From NCBI RefSeq assembly GCF_044377145.1, contig NZ_JBILJQ010000013.1:1-64000 (forward strand): a stretch of 64,000 nt of DNA, read 5' to 3'. Positions 36,909-46,405 of this stretch are shown here, in pieces. The position numbers and the translations under genes were made by a program. Origin of the DNA: Aquimonas sp044377145. Lineage in GTDB: Bacteria > Pseudomonadota > Gammaproteobacteria > Xanthomonadales > Xanthomonadaceae. Under the pieces are notes generated by a model. That model searched no databases. It was not told the DNA's origin and saw only the letters and a program-made list of their open reading frames with translations. Within the stretch, counting starts at the first letter, position 1, and each line of letters opens with the position of its first letter.

Positions 36909-37667
36909 ATGCACCGCCTGTTCCGTCACGGCCTGCTGTTCTGGGCCGCCTTGCCGCTGATGCTGCCGCAGGCGCTGCGGCTGAAGCGCCACGCCCCTCG
37001 CGCTGCCGCGGCGCAGGGCGAGCGTCGCGGTATCGCTCGACACGTCGAGACTTATCCCGACCCGGCCGCGCCGGTACTGAGGCTGCTGGCGATCGGCGAT
37101 TCGCCGTTTGCAGGTGTCGGCATCGAGCGCATTGCTGACACTCTGCCGGTGCGCTTGGCCACGCACCTCGCGCAGGCCAGCTGCGTACCGGTCGAGTGGC
37201 AGATCCACGCCCGCAACGGCGCCACCGCGAGCAGTGTTCGCGCGCGTCTGCTGCCGGCCGTCGAGACCGCGCCCTTCGACTTGATTCTGGTGTCGGTCGG
37301 CGTCAATGACGTCACCGGCCTCACTGCCGGCGCGCGCTTCCGCCGCGATCTGCAGGCCCTGCTCGCTGCGCTGCGGGGCCACTCGCCCGAGGCGCGGATC
37401 GTGCTGTTGGGCATTCCCCCGATGCAGGCGTTTCCGCTGCTTCCGCGGCCACTGCGCAGCTGGCTGGGCGGGCGCAGCCGACGGCTGGAGTCGATTGGCA
37501 TCGAGGTCGCGCATACGAGCGACGCCCTGCACTCGCCGGTGACAGTCACGCCCCTGCCGGAACTGTTCGCTGACGATGGCTTTCATCCGTCGGCACTCGG
37601 CCACGCGCGCTGGGCGGATTCGGTGCTGCAGCAGCTGCAGACGCAGGGACTGGAGCGCGTCGCGTGA
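36909..37667 (+). CDS. SGNH/GDSL-family hydrolase
   Basis: 252 residues. The SGNH blocks are visible: LLAIGDSPFAGVG (block I, nucleophile Ser), HARNGATAS (block II-like, Gly and Asn), VSVGVNDVTG (block III Asn) and DGFHPSALGH (block V Asp and His). Such enzymes are esterases, lipases or acetylhydrolases. A hydrophobic N-terminus (GLLFWAALPLMLPQAL) is either a signal anchor or uncleaved signal, so a periplasm-facing location is likely. It starts 1 bp after xth and its stop overlaps the receptor gene start (GTGA), suggesting coupling. Confidence 0.87.
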   Translation: MHRLFRHGLLFWAALPLMLPQALRLKRHAPRAAAAQGERRGIARHVETYPDPAAPVLRLLAIGDSPFAGVGIERIADTLPVRLATHLAQASCVPVEWQIHARNGATASSVRARLLPAVETAPFDLILVSVGVNDVTGLTAGARFRRDLQALLAALRGHSPEARIVLLGIPPMQAFPLLPRPLRSWLGGRSRRLESIGIEVAHTSDALHSPVTVTPLPELFADDGFHPSALGHARWADSVLQQLQTQGLERVA

Positions 37668-39691
37668 GCTTGACTCTGGCCCTGCTGCTCGCCGCCGCCG
37701 CCGCCGACCCCACGACACTGGACTCGATCCACGTCAGCGCACGCGCGCCACGCGCGGCAGCGGCCGAAGCCGTCTCGGCCGCCCGATTGGATTCAATCGA
37801 GATCGCCCGAATCGCCCCCCAGCACGCGCAGGAGCTGTTCGTGCGTATTCCGGGCACTTGGGCCAGCCGCGGCAGCGGGCAGGAACAGCTGCTCGCGATC
37901 CGCTCGCCGGTGCTGGCGGGCACCGGTGCCTGCGGCGCCTTCCTGGTGCTCGAACAGGGCATCCCGATTCGCCCGACCGGGTTCTGCAACGTCAACCAAC
38001 TGTTCGAGCTACCGCTGGAGTTGGCCGGCGCAGTCGAAGTGCTGCGTGGGCCGGGCACGGCGGTGCACGGCAGCAACGCCCTGCACGGCGTGATCGAGCT
38101 GCGTGCGCCAGCGCTGGATGCGCCGGCGCACGCACGCTTGAGCCTGGGCAGCTTCGACTACGCGCAAGTCATCCTCGGCCTGCCCGGCGGCAGCGCCACG
38201 CGACCGCTGCGAATCGACGCCAGCGCCACCGACAGCGGCAGTTTCCGCGTCGATGAGGGCTATACCCAGCAGCGGGTGCTTGCACAGCTCGGCCTGCCCG
38301 AAGCGCCCGGCGCGCCGGAGTTCCTGCTGTCGGCGCAGCGCCTCGATCAGGACACCGCCGGCTACATCACCGGCGAGCGCGCCTATGCCGACGCGCGACG
38401 GCGGTTGAACCCCAACCCCGAGGCCTATCGCCAGGCCGAGTCGGCACGGCTGTCCGGGCGCTGGCGCTTCGCGCTTGAGGCCGGACAGATGGCGCTGACG
38501 CCGTATGCGCGCAGCGACCGCGGCGAGTTCATCCAGCACTTCATCCTCGGCAAGCCGCTGGAAACCAATGGCAGCGACAGCCTCGGCCTGCAAACGCTTT
38601 GGAGCAGCAGCAACGGCGCACTGCGGCTGGGCTCCGACATCGAGTTCGCTCAGGGCCGCCTGCTGGAAACGCAGCCGATGCCGCTCGGCAGCGGCACGCC
38701 GGCGCAGATCGCCACGCGCCCGGCCGGCCGCCACTACGACTACCGCGTGCGCAGCGACAGCGCGGCCCTGTTCGCGCAGTTCGAGCAGCCCTTGGGCGCC
38801 CGCTGGAGCCTGCAGTCGGGCGCGCGCATCGAGAGCATCGGCTACCGCTACGACAACCGCATGGCGGCCGGCAATCTGCGTGAGGACGGCAGCGAATGCG
38901 GATTCGGCGGCTGCCTGTTCCAGCGCCCGGCGGACCGCAACGACCGTTTCACCCGGCCGACCGCCAACCTCGGCCTGCTGCGGCTGGATGAAGCCGGCAG
39001 GCGCGTGTTTCTGCGCGCCGCCAGCGCCTTCCGCGCGCCTCAAGTCGGCGAGCTGTATCGGCTGCAGCGGGGCCAGGCCGTTGCCGACCTCGGTGCTGAG
39101 CGCGCGCAGTCGATCGAGCTGGGCGTCGGCTTGCCGCTCACGCGCGGAAGCCTCGACGCGGTCGTGTATCACCTCGACAAGCGCGGCAGCATCCTGCGCG
39201 ATTCGCAGGGCTTCAACATCGGCGCCGGCGCCAGCCGGCATCAGGGCATCGAGCTGGATCTGCGCCTGCGCCTGCCGCTGCAGATTGATCTGGCGGCGAA
39301 CCTTGCCTGGTCCGATCAGCGCTACCGCTTCGACCGCGCGCTCGGCGGCGGTGAGACCATCCGCCACGGCGCGCGTGTCGACACCGCACCCGAATGGCTG
39401 GGCGGCCTGCGCCTTCTGCGGCGCTTCGATCGCATCGGCGAGCTCGAACTCGAATGGCAGCACCAGGGCGGCTATTTCGCCGATGCCGGCAACACGTTTT
39501 TCCAGCCCGGCCACGATCTGCTGAACCTGCGGCTGACGCGTGCGCTCAGCGCCGGCTGGTCGCTCAGCGCCGCCATCCGCAACCTGGGTGACATCGGCTA
39601 CGCCGAGCGCGCCGACTTCGGCTTCGGCGAGCGCCGATTCTTCCCCGGTGCACCGCGCAGCTATCTGCTCAGCCTCGACTGGCGGGGCTGA
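37664..39691 (+). CDS. TonB-dependent outer-membrane receptor
   Basis: 675 residues starting at GTG 37664. A short signal (SLTLALLLAAAAA) precedes a TonB-box-like DSIHVSARA. The plug domain includes ELFVRIPGTWASRG, GIPIRPTGFCNVNQLFELP and VEVLRGPGTAVHGSNALHG, the last being a hallmark of TonB-dependent receptors; residues 150-675 are the 22-stranded barrel, ending with RSYLLSLDWRG and lacking the usual terminal aromatic residue. Two cysteine pairs (GACG, CGFGGC) occur. The substrate is unknown: siderophore, vitamin or other ligand. It overlaps the GDSL gene by 4 bp, an unusual partner that may process the ligand. Confidence 0.93.
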   Translation: MSLTLALLLAAAAADPTTLDSIHVSARAPRAAAAEAVSAARLDSIEIARIAPQHAQELFVRIPGTWASRGSGQEQLLAIRSPVLAGTGACGAFLVLEQGIPIRPTGFCNVNQLFELPLELAGAVEVLRGPGTAVHGSNALHGVIELRAPALDAPAHARLSLGSFDYAQVILGLPGGSATRPLRIDASATDSGSFRVDEGYTQQRVLAQLGLPEAPGAPEFLLSAQRLDQDTAGYITGERAYADARRRLNPNPEAYRQAESARLSGRWRFALEAGQMALTPYARSDRGEFIQHFILGKPLETNGSDSLGLQTLWSSSNGALRLGSDIEFAQGRLLETQPMPLGSGTPAQIATRPAGRHYDYRVRSDSAALFAQFEQPLGARWSLQSGARIESIGYRYDNRMAAGNLREDGSECGFGGCLFQRPADRNDRFTRPTANLGLLRLDEAGRRVFLRAASAFRAPQVGELYRLQRGQAVADLGAERAQSIELGVGLPLTRGSLDAVVYHLDKRGSILRDSQGFNIGAGASRHQGIELDLRLRLPLQIDLAANLAWSDQRYRFDRALGGGETIRHGARVDTAPEWLGGLRLLRRFDRIGELELEWQHQGGYFADAGNTFFQPGHDLLNLRLTRALSAGWSLSAAIRNLGDIGYAERADFGFGERRFFPGAPRSYLLSLDWRG

Positions 39692-39907
39692 TCTGGGGGG
39701 CGGCTAGCGCGAATCCGCTTTACAGCGTCGGATCCCCGCGCGGCAGATGCGGCCTTCCCACCCGCGGCATTGGCGCCTATGCCCGGCAAAGGCTATGGTC
39801 GAGATTCGGCTCCGCCCGGTTGACGCGCGCAGCCGGCAAGCCTTCACAGCCCACGTCCATCGCCCATGGCCCGCAGCTCAGCGGCGGGCCGCCACACCGG
39901 AGTTCAC
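39692..39907. other. Intergenic spacer before the subtilase
   Basis: 216 bp with no recognised gene or repeat; presumably holds the subtilase promoter. Confidence 0.3.
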
Positions 39908-42900
39908 ATGGTCAGCACCCGTTCGCGTTTTCCGCAGCATCGCCTTGCGCTAGCCCTGTCCTTGGCACTACTGGCGCCGCAGGTGGGCGCGCAATCCGCG
40001 CTGCGCGACGTACCCGCGCGGGAGCCCAGCATCGAGACCCTGGCCGAGGCGACCGCGCCGGGCCTGCTGCTGACGCGCGCCGGCGTGTTCGACCCCGACT
40101 GGCAGCAGCTCGACGGCAGCGCACTGGGCCTGCCGGATGCTGACGGCGATGCCTATGCCCTGCTGCAATTCCATGCGGACGCACCGGCGCCGCTGGAGTG
40201 GCTGAAAGCGCGCGGCATCGACGCACTCGACTACTTGCCGCACCACGCTTGGCGGGTGCGCTTGAACGGCCGCTCGCTGTCCGGGCTCGGCAACGACCCT
40301 GCCCTGCGCTACGCAGGTCGCGTGCCCAGCCTGCTGCGCATCGATCCCTCACTTTGGCCGCAGACGCGCGCGCAGACGCTGGCGTCGGACACCGTCGATG
40401 GCGTGATCGAACTGCAGCTGGCGCGCGGCGAATCGGCACCCGATGTGCTCGCCGCGATCAACAAGCTCGCGCCCTCGCTGAAGTCGATCGACTACCTCGA
40501 CCGCGGCGACCTGCCGTGGGTGCGGCTGGACGCCAGTGCGGCCATGCCCGGCGCGATCGAAGCCCTGCTGCGGATCGAGGCCATCCAGTGGATCGCGCCC
40601 TACGCGCGGCCGGAGCCGCACAACCAGAACGCGCTCGGGCCGATGCAGGGCAACGACTTGACCACCGCCGGCACGCCGATCTTCGCCCGTGGCCTGACCG
40701 GCACTGGCCAGATCATCGCGGTCGCCGATTCCGGGCTGGACCGCAACGAGGACTGGTTTGTCGACATCGACTTCGGCGATGGCCAGGGTGTGCGCCGCTC
40801 GATCACACCGTCCGACAACCCGCTGCCGCCCTTGACCGGCGCCACCCACCCGCTGGCCAAGGTATTCGCCTACTGGGTGCAGCCGGGCGCGACGGCCTTC
40901 GACAACAACCTCCAGTGCACGCCGTCCAGCGGTCCAACCGGTTTCCATGGCAGCCACGTGTCCGGAACGGTCGGTGGCGATCGGGCCGGTGCAGGCGGCA
41001 TCGCCACGCCGCTGCTGCCCGGCCGCGACGCCGGTGACGGCATGGCGCCGAATGCGCAGATCCTGTTCCAGGACATCGGCAACGACGTCTCGGGCTGCCT
41101 GTCCATCAGAAACTTGACGGGCACCCTGGCGCAAGCCGCAAGCGGCGGCGCGCGCGTGCACAACAACAGCTGGGGCTCGGATTCGCGGGGCGCCTATGGC
41201 GGCAGCGATATCGCCGCCGATCTTGCCGCACGCCAGCTGCGCGAACTGCTGGTGGTGGTCGCGGCAGGCAACCGTGGCGGCTCCGGCCCCAACACCACCG
41301 GCTCTCCGGGCAACAACAAGAATGGTCTGACCGTTGGCGCGCTCGGCAATGGCAACTCTCTCAGCATCGCCAGCTTCAGCAGCCGCGGCCCGACCGATGA
41401 CGGGCGCATCAAACCGGACATCGTCGCCCCCGGTTCCAGCACCGTGTCGGCTGCCGGCGATACCAGCAATGCTGAAACCGTCGACACCGGCACCACCTCA
41501 TCGAAATCCGGCACCTCGATGGCGGCACCCACCATCACCGGTGCCACGGCGCTCGCTCACCAGTACTTCGCCGACGGCTTCTACCCGCGCGGCAGCCGTA
41601 CGCCCCAGGACCAGCACTCGGCCAGCGCGCAGGTGATGAAGGCGCTGCTGCTGAACAGCACCCGGGCGATCGATCTTGCCGGCGTGTGGCCGAACAACAC
41701 CTTCGGCTGGGGCCGCCTGTGGCTGGAACACAGCCTGTATTTCAGCGGCGATATCGGCGCGGGGCTGGACACCCGGCGCCTGCGTGTGTTCGAGCGCACG
41801 GACGACAGCGGACTTGCCACCGGCGCTGTCCACGAGTACGCGCTGGCCAACGTGGCGGCCGGCCAAGAGCTGCGTTTCACCTTGACCTGGCTCGACCCGG
41901 CCGCGTCGGCTGGCGCGGCGGTCACCCTGGTGAACGATCTTGACCTTGAAGTGGTCGGGCCGGATGCCACCCTCTACCTCGGCAACGTGTTCACCTCCGG
42001 CGTCTCCACCAGCGGCGGCACCGCCGACCGCCGCAACACGGTCGAGCAGGTTCGCTTCACCGCGCCAAGCGCCGGCGCCTACAGCGTGCGCGTCCGCGGC
42101 TTCAATGTGCCGGGCAACGCACTGGATGGCAGCAGCCGCCAGGGCTATGGCCTGGTTGCCAGCGGCGCGATCGGCCTGCCCGAACAGCCGGCACTGGCGG
42201 CACCGGCCGCGCCGTCGGTCAGCCGGAATGATCTCGATGGCGTCGCCGTGAGTTTCAGCCCAGTTTCGGGCGCGCAGGGCTATCAGCTGTATCGCGCCAG
42301 CGGGACCTGCGCCAGCGCTGACCCGCGCGCGTTCCGTATGGTTGGCCACGGCGCCAGTGCCCCGCTGCTCGATACCAGCACGGTCGGTGGCTACGGCTAC
42401 GCTTGGAAGGTGCGCGCGATCGGCGGCGATGTCGAAGGCGAAGTCTCGACCTGTATCGATGCCGTGTCGGCCGCCGCCTGCCTGCTGCCGCCGGAGTTCT
42501 CGATGAGCGACGCGACTGCCAACGGCAACCGTGACACCTGCGGCGTGGAACTCTCCTGGACAGCGGCCGATAGCCGCTGCCCACTGGCGACGGGCATTAC
42601 GTATCGCATCGAGCGCTCGCTGCGGCCGGATTTCCAGACCGTCAGCGTGCTGGCCGCGGATCACAGCGGCACCAGCTTCCTCGACAGCACCGTACTGCCC
42701 GACCAGGCCTATTTCTACCGCGCCAGCGCGGCGGATGCCGCCGGCAACCGCAGCAGCGATCCGCGCGTGCTCGCGGCAACCCCCTCGCCCGCCAGCGGCC
42801 CCGCAGCTGGCAGCTTCTTCGACAATGTCGATCAGCGCAGCTATGCGAAGCTGCAGGCGCCTTGGCAGTTCTCGACAGTCGCCAGTGACGGCAGCTTCAG

Positions 42901-43414
42901 CTATCACAACGGCCCCGACGGTTCGAACTATGCCGCCAACGCCTGCGCCAGCCTGACCTTGCCGCCGCTGCAGCTCGGCCCGAATGCCCAGCTGACGTAC
43001 AAGGCCCGCTACGCGATCGAACGGAACTGGGATGGCGTGGTCAGCCAGATTTCGACCGATGGCGGCCAGACCTGGGCCAGCCTGCCTCCCACAGGTGGCT
43101 TCCCCGGCAGCTTTGCCGCCACCGGCGATCCGCCGGGCAATGCCTGTGGCTTCCCGGCCAGCCAGGGGGCCTTCAGCGGCAGCAGCAGCGGCCAGTTCCA
43201 GAGCTTCACCAGCAATCTCGCCGCCTTCGCCGGGCAAACGGTGCAGATCCGCTGGGTGTTCTCGTCCGACTCCGCCGACGAGGAGGCGGGCTTCTATCTG
43301 GACGAGATCCGTTTGAACACGGTCATCCCGCCCGAGATCTTTGCCAACGGCTTCGAGACCAGTGCACGAGGGCAGGCGGCAGCTGGCAACGGCGGCCAGT
43401 GCGAGCTGCCATAG
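39908..43414 (+). CDS. Large secreted S8-family subtilisin-like protease
   Basis: 1168 residues. The start at 39908 gives a signal peptide (LALALSLALLAPQVGA). The catalytic triad is readable: Asp274 in VADSGLD, His347 in GFHGSHVSG and Ser537 in SGTSMAAP, with the oxyanion Asn in AAGNRGG. Residues 35-240 look like a propeptide-like region. After the protease domain come a P-domain-like beta region (about 590-760), a fibronectin-type region (about 770-1000) and a jelly-roll-like domain (DNVDQRSYAKLQAPWQ onward). The C-terminus has IFANGFET, an NGFE motif shared with two other exported proteins in this window. It likely degrades extracellular protein, as expected of a predatory or saprophytic bacterium. 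Confidence 0.92.
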   Translation: MVSTRSRFPQHRLALALSLALLAPQVGAQSALRDVPAREPSIETLAEATAPGLLLTRAGVFDPDWQQLDGSALGLPDADGDAYALLQFHADAPAPLEWLKARGIDALDYLPHHAWRVRLNGRSLSGLGNDPALRYAGRVPSLLRIDPSLWPQTRAQTLASDTVDGVIELQLARGESAPDVLAAINKLAPSLKSIDYLDRGDLPWVRLDASAAMPGAIEALLRIEAIQWIAPYARPEPHNQNALGPMQGNDLTTAGTPIFARGLTGTGQIIAVADSGLDRNEDWFVDIDFGDGQGVRRSITPSDNPLPPLTGATHPLAKVFAYWVQPGATAFDNNLQCTPSSGPTGFHGSHVSGTVGGDRAGAGGIATPLLPGRDAGDGMAPNAQILFQDIGNDVSGCLSIRNLTGTLAQAASGGARVHNNSWGSDSRGAYGGSDIAADLAARQLRELLVVVAAGNRGGSGPNTTGSPGNNKNGLTVGALGNGNSLSIASFSSRGPTDDGRIKPDIVAPGSSTVSAAGDTSNAETVDTGTTSSKSGTSMAAPTITGATALAHQYFADGFYPRGSRTPQDQHSASAQVMKALLLNSTRAIDLAGVWPNNTFGWGRLWLEHSLYFSGDIGAGLDTRRLRVFERTDDSGLATGAVHEYALANVAAGQELRFTLTWLDPAASAGAAVTLVNDLDLEVVGPDATLYLGNVFTSGVSTSGGTADRRNTVEQVRFTAPSAGAYSVRVRGFNVPGNALDGSSRQGYGLVASGAIGLPEQPALAAPAAPSVSRNDLDGVAVSFSPVSGAQGYQLYRASGTCASADPRAFRMVGHGASAPLLDTSTVGGYGYAWKVRAIGGDVEGEVSTCIDAVSAAACLLPPEFSMSDATANGNRDTCGVELSWTAADSRCPLATGITYRIERSLRPDFQTVSVLAADHSGTSFLDSTVLPDQAYFYRASAADAAGNRSSDPRVLAATPSPASGPAAGSFFDNVDQRSYAKLQAPWQFSTVASDGSFSYHNGPDGSNYAANACASLTLPPLQLGPNAQLTYKARYAIERNWDGVVSQISTDGGQTWASLPPTGGFPGSFAATGDPPGNACGFPASQGAFSGSSSGQFQSFTSNLAAFAGQTVQIRWVFSSDSADEEAGFYLDEIRLNTVIPPEIFANGFETSARGQAAAGNGGQCELP

Positions 43415-43448
43415 GGCTCCGAAACACTGGGCACCGGGAGACCAGCTC

Positions 43449-43483
43449 TCCGCTACGGGCAGCCGCCGGCCGCCCGTAGCGGA
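43449..43483 (+). terminator. Stem-loop after the subtilase gene
   Basis: TCCGCTACGGGC pairs perfectly with GCCCGTAGCGGA across an 11-base loop, 34 bp past the stop. There is no T-tract, so it may act as an mRNA end-stabilising hairpin or a Rho-assisted terminator. The remaining gap to 43671 shows no gene. Confidence 0.5.
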
Positions 43484-43671
43484 ACTCCGCCTGCGCTGGT
43501 TCACAAGCCACAGTTGCCGGCGGAGGAATGCCCTGCCCGCACGCTTGGCTTGATCGAGCCGTTCAGTAGATCGCGTGAATCCGCAGCCCTTAGCCGACAT
43601 TCTGGTCCGCTGGGACTCCACAGCGACGGGCCGGCTTGCGATCCTTGGCGGACAGCCTCTGGAACTCCGAC

Positions 43672-45339
43672 ATGACCTCACCCTGCAATATCGCCGCGGC
43701 ACTGCCGCGGCTGGCGCTGGAGCGACCCGACCAGATCGCCATCCGCTGCCCGTCCGGCCTGCGCGCTGACGGCACCGCCGAATACGGCCTGAGCCTGAGC
43801 TATGCCGAGCTTGATCGTCGCAGCGATGCGATCGCTGCCGGCCTGGGCCGGGTCGGTATCACCCGCGGCGTGCGCACCGCACTGATGGTGCGACCCTCAC
43901 CCGAGCTTTTTCTGCTGATGTTCGCGCTGTTCAAATCCGGTGCGGTGCCGGTGCTGATCGACCCCGGCATCGACCGGCGCGCACTCAAGCAATGCCTCGA
44001 TGAAGCAGCTCCAGCCGGGTTCATCGGCATCCCGCTGGCGCAGCTGGCGCGCGTGCTGCTGGGTTGGGGCCGCGGCCATGTGCGGCATGTGGTCAGCGTC
44101 GGCCGCAAGTTTCCGTTCGGTGGCCACAGCCTGGCGCAAATCGAGGCGCTGGGGGCCGGCGCTGGCCCGCAGCTGGCCGACACCGCAGCCGATGAGATCG
44201 CGGCGATTCTGTTCACTTCCGGATCGACCGGCGTGCCCAAGGGCGTGGTCTATCGGCACCGCCATTTCGCCGCGCAGATCGAGCTGCTCGGCAGCGCGTT
44301 CGGCATCGAGCCCGGCGGGGTCGACCTGCCCACCTTCCCGCCGTTCGCGCTGTTCGATCCCGCGCTGGGCCTGACCAGCGTGATTCCGGACATGGACCCG
44401 ACCCGGCCGGCCCAGGCCGATCCGCGCAAGCTCATCGCTGCGATTCAACAGTTCAGCATCGGTCAGATGTTCGGCTCGCCGGCCCTGCTCGACACGCTCA
44501 GCCGCTACGGCGAGCAACACGGCATTCGCCTGCCCAGCCTGAAGCGGGTGACCTCGGCCGGCGCACCGGTGCCGTTTGCGGTGGTGCAGCGGATGCAGGC
44601 GATGCTGGCCGACGACGCACAGATCTGGACGCCGTATGGCGCGACCGAATGCCTGCCGGTGGCGGTGATCGAAGGCCGCGAGCTGGCGCAGACCCGCGCT
44701 GCGACCGAATCCGGTGCCGGCACCTGTGTCGGCCGGCCGGTGCCGGCCAATACCGTGCGGGTGATCGCGATCAGCGATGACGCCCTGCCAGACTGGGGCG
44801 CGACCAGCGTGCTTGTGCCCGGCGAAATCGGTGAGATCACGGTGGCAGGCCCGACCGCTACCGATGCCTACTTCAAGCGCGACGCCGCCACCGCGCTGGC
44901 CAAGATCCGCGAGACACTGCCCGACGGCAGCGAACGCATCGTCCACCGCATGGGCGACCTGGGCTGTTTCGATGCCGAGGGTCGACTGTGGTTCTGCGGG
45001 CGCAAGAGCCAGCGCGTAGAAACCGGTTCTGGACCGCTGTACACCGAGCAGGTCGAGCCGGTGTTCAACACCCACCCTGATGTGCGTCGCAGCGCATTGG
45101 TCGGTATCGGCACGATCGGCGCGCAGATTCCGGTCCTGTGTGTGGAGCTGAAACCCGGCACCGACCGCGAGCGCTCGGCGATCGAAGCCGAGCTGCTGAA
45201 CCTCGGCGCGCGCTACGCCCACACCCACGGGATCCAGCGCGTGAGGTTCCACACAGGCTTTCCGGTCGACATCCGGCACAATGCAAAAATCGGCCGCGAG
45301 GCGCTGGCGCGCTGGGCAGCGTCCCAGCCAGGTCACTGA
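43672..45339 (+). CDS. oleC: Olefin beta-lactone synthetase OleC
   Basis: 555 residues of the acyl-AMP-ligase (ANL) superfamily. TSGSTGVPKG at 182-191 is the P-loop-like A3 motif, YGATECLP is A5 and HRMGDLGCFDAEGRLWFCGR is A7/A8; the hinge and C-terminal lysine region (RHNAKIGREAL) complete the fold. The combination with the NAD-dependent reductase immediately downstream identifies OleC, which converts a beta-hydroxy acid to a beta-lactone in long-chain olefin synthesis (OleA-OleD-OleC-OleB order of reactions). The start at 43672 is chosen for a GGAA ribosome site and the conserved N-terminus. oleA and oleB are not nearby within this window. Confidence 0.9.
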   Translation: MTSPCNIAAALPRLALERPDQIAIRCPSGLRADGTAEYGLSLSYAELDRRSDAIAAGLGRVGITRGVRTALMVRPSPELFLLMFALFKSGAVPVLIDPGIDRRALKQCLDEAAPAGFIGIPLAQLARVLLGWGRGHVRHVVSVGRKFPFGGHSLAQIEALGAGAGPQLADTAADEIAAILFTSGSTGVPKGVVYRHRHFAAQIELLGSAFGIEPGGVDLPTFPPFALFDPALGLTSVIPDMDPTRPAQADPRKLIAAIQQFSIGQMFGSPALLDTLSRYGEQHGIRLPSLKRVTSAGAPVPFAVVQRMQAMLADDAQIWTPYGATECLPVAVIEGRELAQTRAATESGAGTCVGRPVPANTVRVIAISDDALPDWGATSVLVPGEIGEITVAGPTATDAYFKRDAATALAKIRETLPDGSERIVHRMGDLGCFDAEGRLWFCGRKSQRVETGSGPLYTEQVEPVFNTHPDVRRSALVGIGTIGAQIPVLCVELKPGTDRERSAIEAELLNLGARYAHTHGIQRVRFHTGFPVDIRHNAKIGREALARWAASQPGH

Positions 45340-45363
45340 AATGCACGGCAGCAGGGGTTTGCA

Positions 45364-46392
45364 ATGAAGATTCTGGTCACCGGCGGCGGTGGATTTCTGG
45401 GGCAGGCCATCTGCTCGCGCCTGGTCGGGCGCGGGCTGTCGGTCATCAGCTACAACCGCGGCCTGTACCCGGGCCTCGCCGCGCTTGGCGTACGTCAGGT
45501 GCAGGCCGACCTCGCCAACTTCGAAGCGCTGGCGGAGGCCACGGCCGGCGTGGACGCGGTGTTCCATGTCGGCGCCAAGGCCGGCGCCTGGGGCAGCTTC
45601 CGCGAGTACTTCGACGCCAATGTCCGCGGCACCCGCAATGTCATCGCCGCCTGCCGTCTGAATACCGTACGCACCCTCGTCTACACCTCATCGCCCAGCG
45701 TGACCCACCGCGCGACCACGCCGGTGATCGGGCTGTCGGAATCCAGAGTCCCGCTGGCCAGCGGCTTCAAGGCCTGGTATCCGGCCACCAAGCGTGTCGC
45801 CGAGGAAATCGTGCTGGAGGCCAATGGCACCGACCTGTCCACCGTGGCCCTGCGGCCACGGCTGATCTGGGGCCCGGGCGACAACCAGTTGCTGCCGCGG
45901 CTGGTCGATCGCGCCCAGCAGGGTCGTCTGCGCTTCGTCGGCGACGGCCAGAACAAGGTCGACACCACCTACATCGACAACGCCGCGCAGGCGCATCTGG
46001 ATGCCTTCGACGCCCTGCACGGCAATCGCGGCGCCCGCTGCGCAGGCAAGGCGTATTTCATCTCCAACGGCGAGCCCAAGCCGATCTCCGAGATCGTCAA
46101 CGGCCTGCTGCGCGCGGCTGGCGCGCCGATCGTGAAGGAGCTGGTGCCGTTCCGTGTCGCCTACTGGCTGGGTGCGGCGCTGGAGGCCGCCTACACGGTG
46201 CTGCCGTTCAAGGGCGAGCCGATGATGACCCGTTTCCTGGCGGAACAATTGTCGACGCCGCACTTCTACGACATCAGCGCCGCGCGCCGCGATTTCGGCT
46301 ACCAGCCGCGCGTCAGCGTACTGGAAGGCCTGCGCCAACTCGGCCACTGGTGGCAGGAGCAACAGGCCGCCGAGCAGGCCGAACGCTCGTGA
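45364..46392 (+). CDS. oleD: 2-alkyl-3-oxoalkanoate reductase OleD
   Basis: 342 residues of the extended short-chain dehydrogenase / 3-beta-HSD type. The Rossmann motif TGGGGFLG is at 6-13, and the catalytic pair YPATK is at 139-143, with upstream TSSPS as the serine/threonine of the triad. OleD reduces the beta-keto acid made by OleA to the beta-hydroxy acid used by OleC. It lies 24 bp after oleC and is followed by a LysR gene 13 bp later, so the three are probably one transcript. A hydrophobic C-terminal stretch (RVAYWLGAALEAAYTVLPFK) may aid membrane or complex association. Confidence 0.9.
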   Translation: MKILVTGGGGFLGQAICSRLVGRGLSVISYNRGLYPGLAALGVRQVQADLANFEALAEATAGVDAVFHVGAKAGAWGSFREYFDANVRGTRNVIAACRLNTVRTLVYTSSPSVTHRATTPVIGLSESRVPLASGFKAWYPATKRVAEEIVLEANGTDLSTVALRPRLIWGPGDNQLLPRLVDRAQQGRLRFVGDGQNKVDTTYIDNAAQAHLDAFDALHGNRGARCAGKAYFISNGEPKPISEIVNGLLRAAGAPIVKELVPFRVAYWLGAALEAAYTVLPFKGEPMMTRFLAEQLSTPHFYDISAARRDFGYQPRVSVLEGLRQLGHWWQEQQAAEQAERS

Positions 46393-46405
46393 GCCCGGCG
46401 CGGCG

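Noticed and set aside
41498..43702. 734-codon minus-strand frame over the subtilase
   Set aside because: Antisense shadow; the plus strand has the complete Asp-His-Ser triad.
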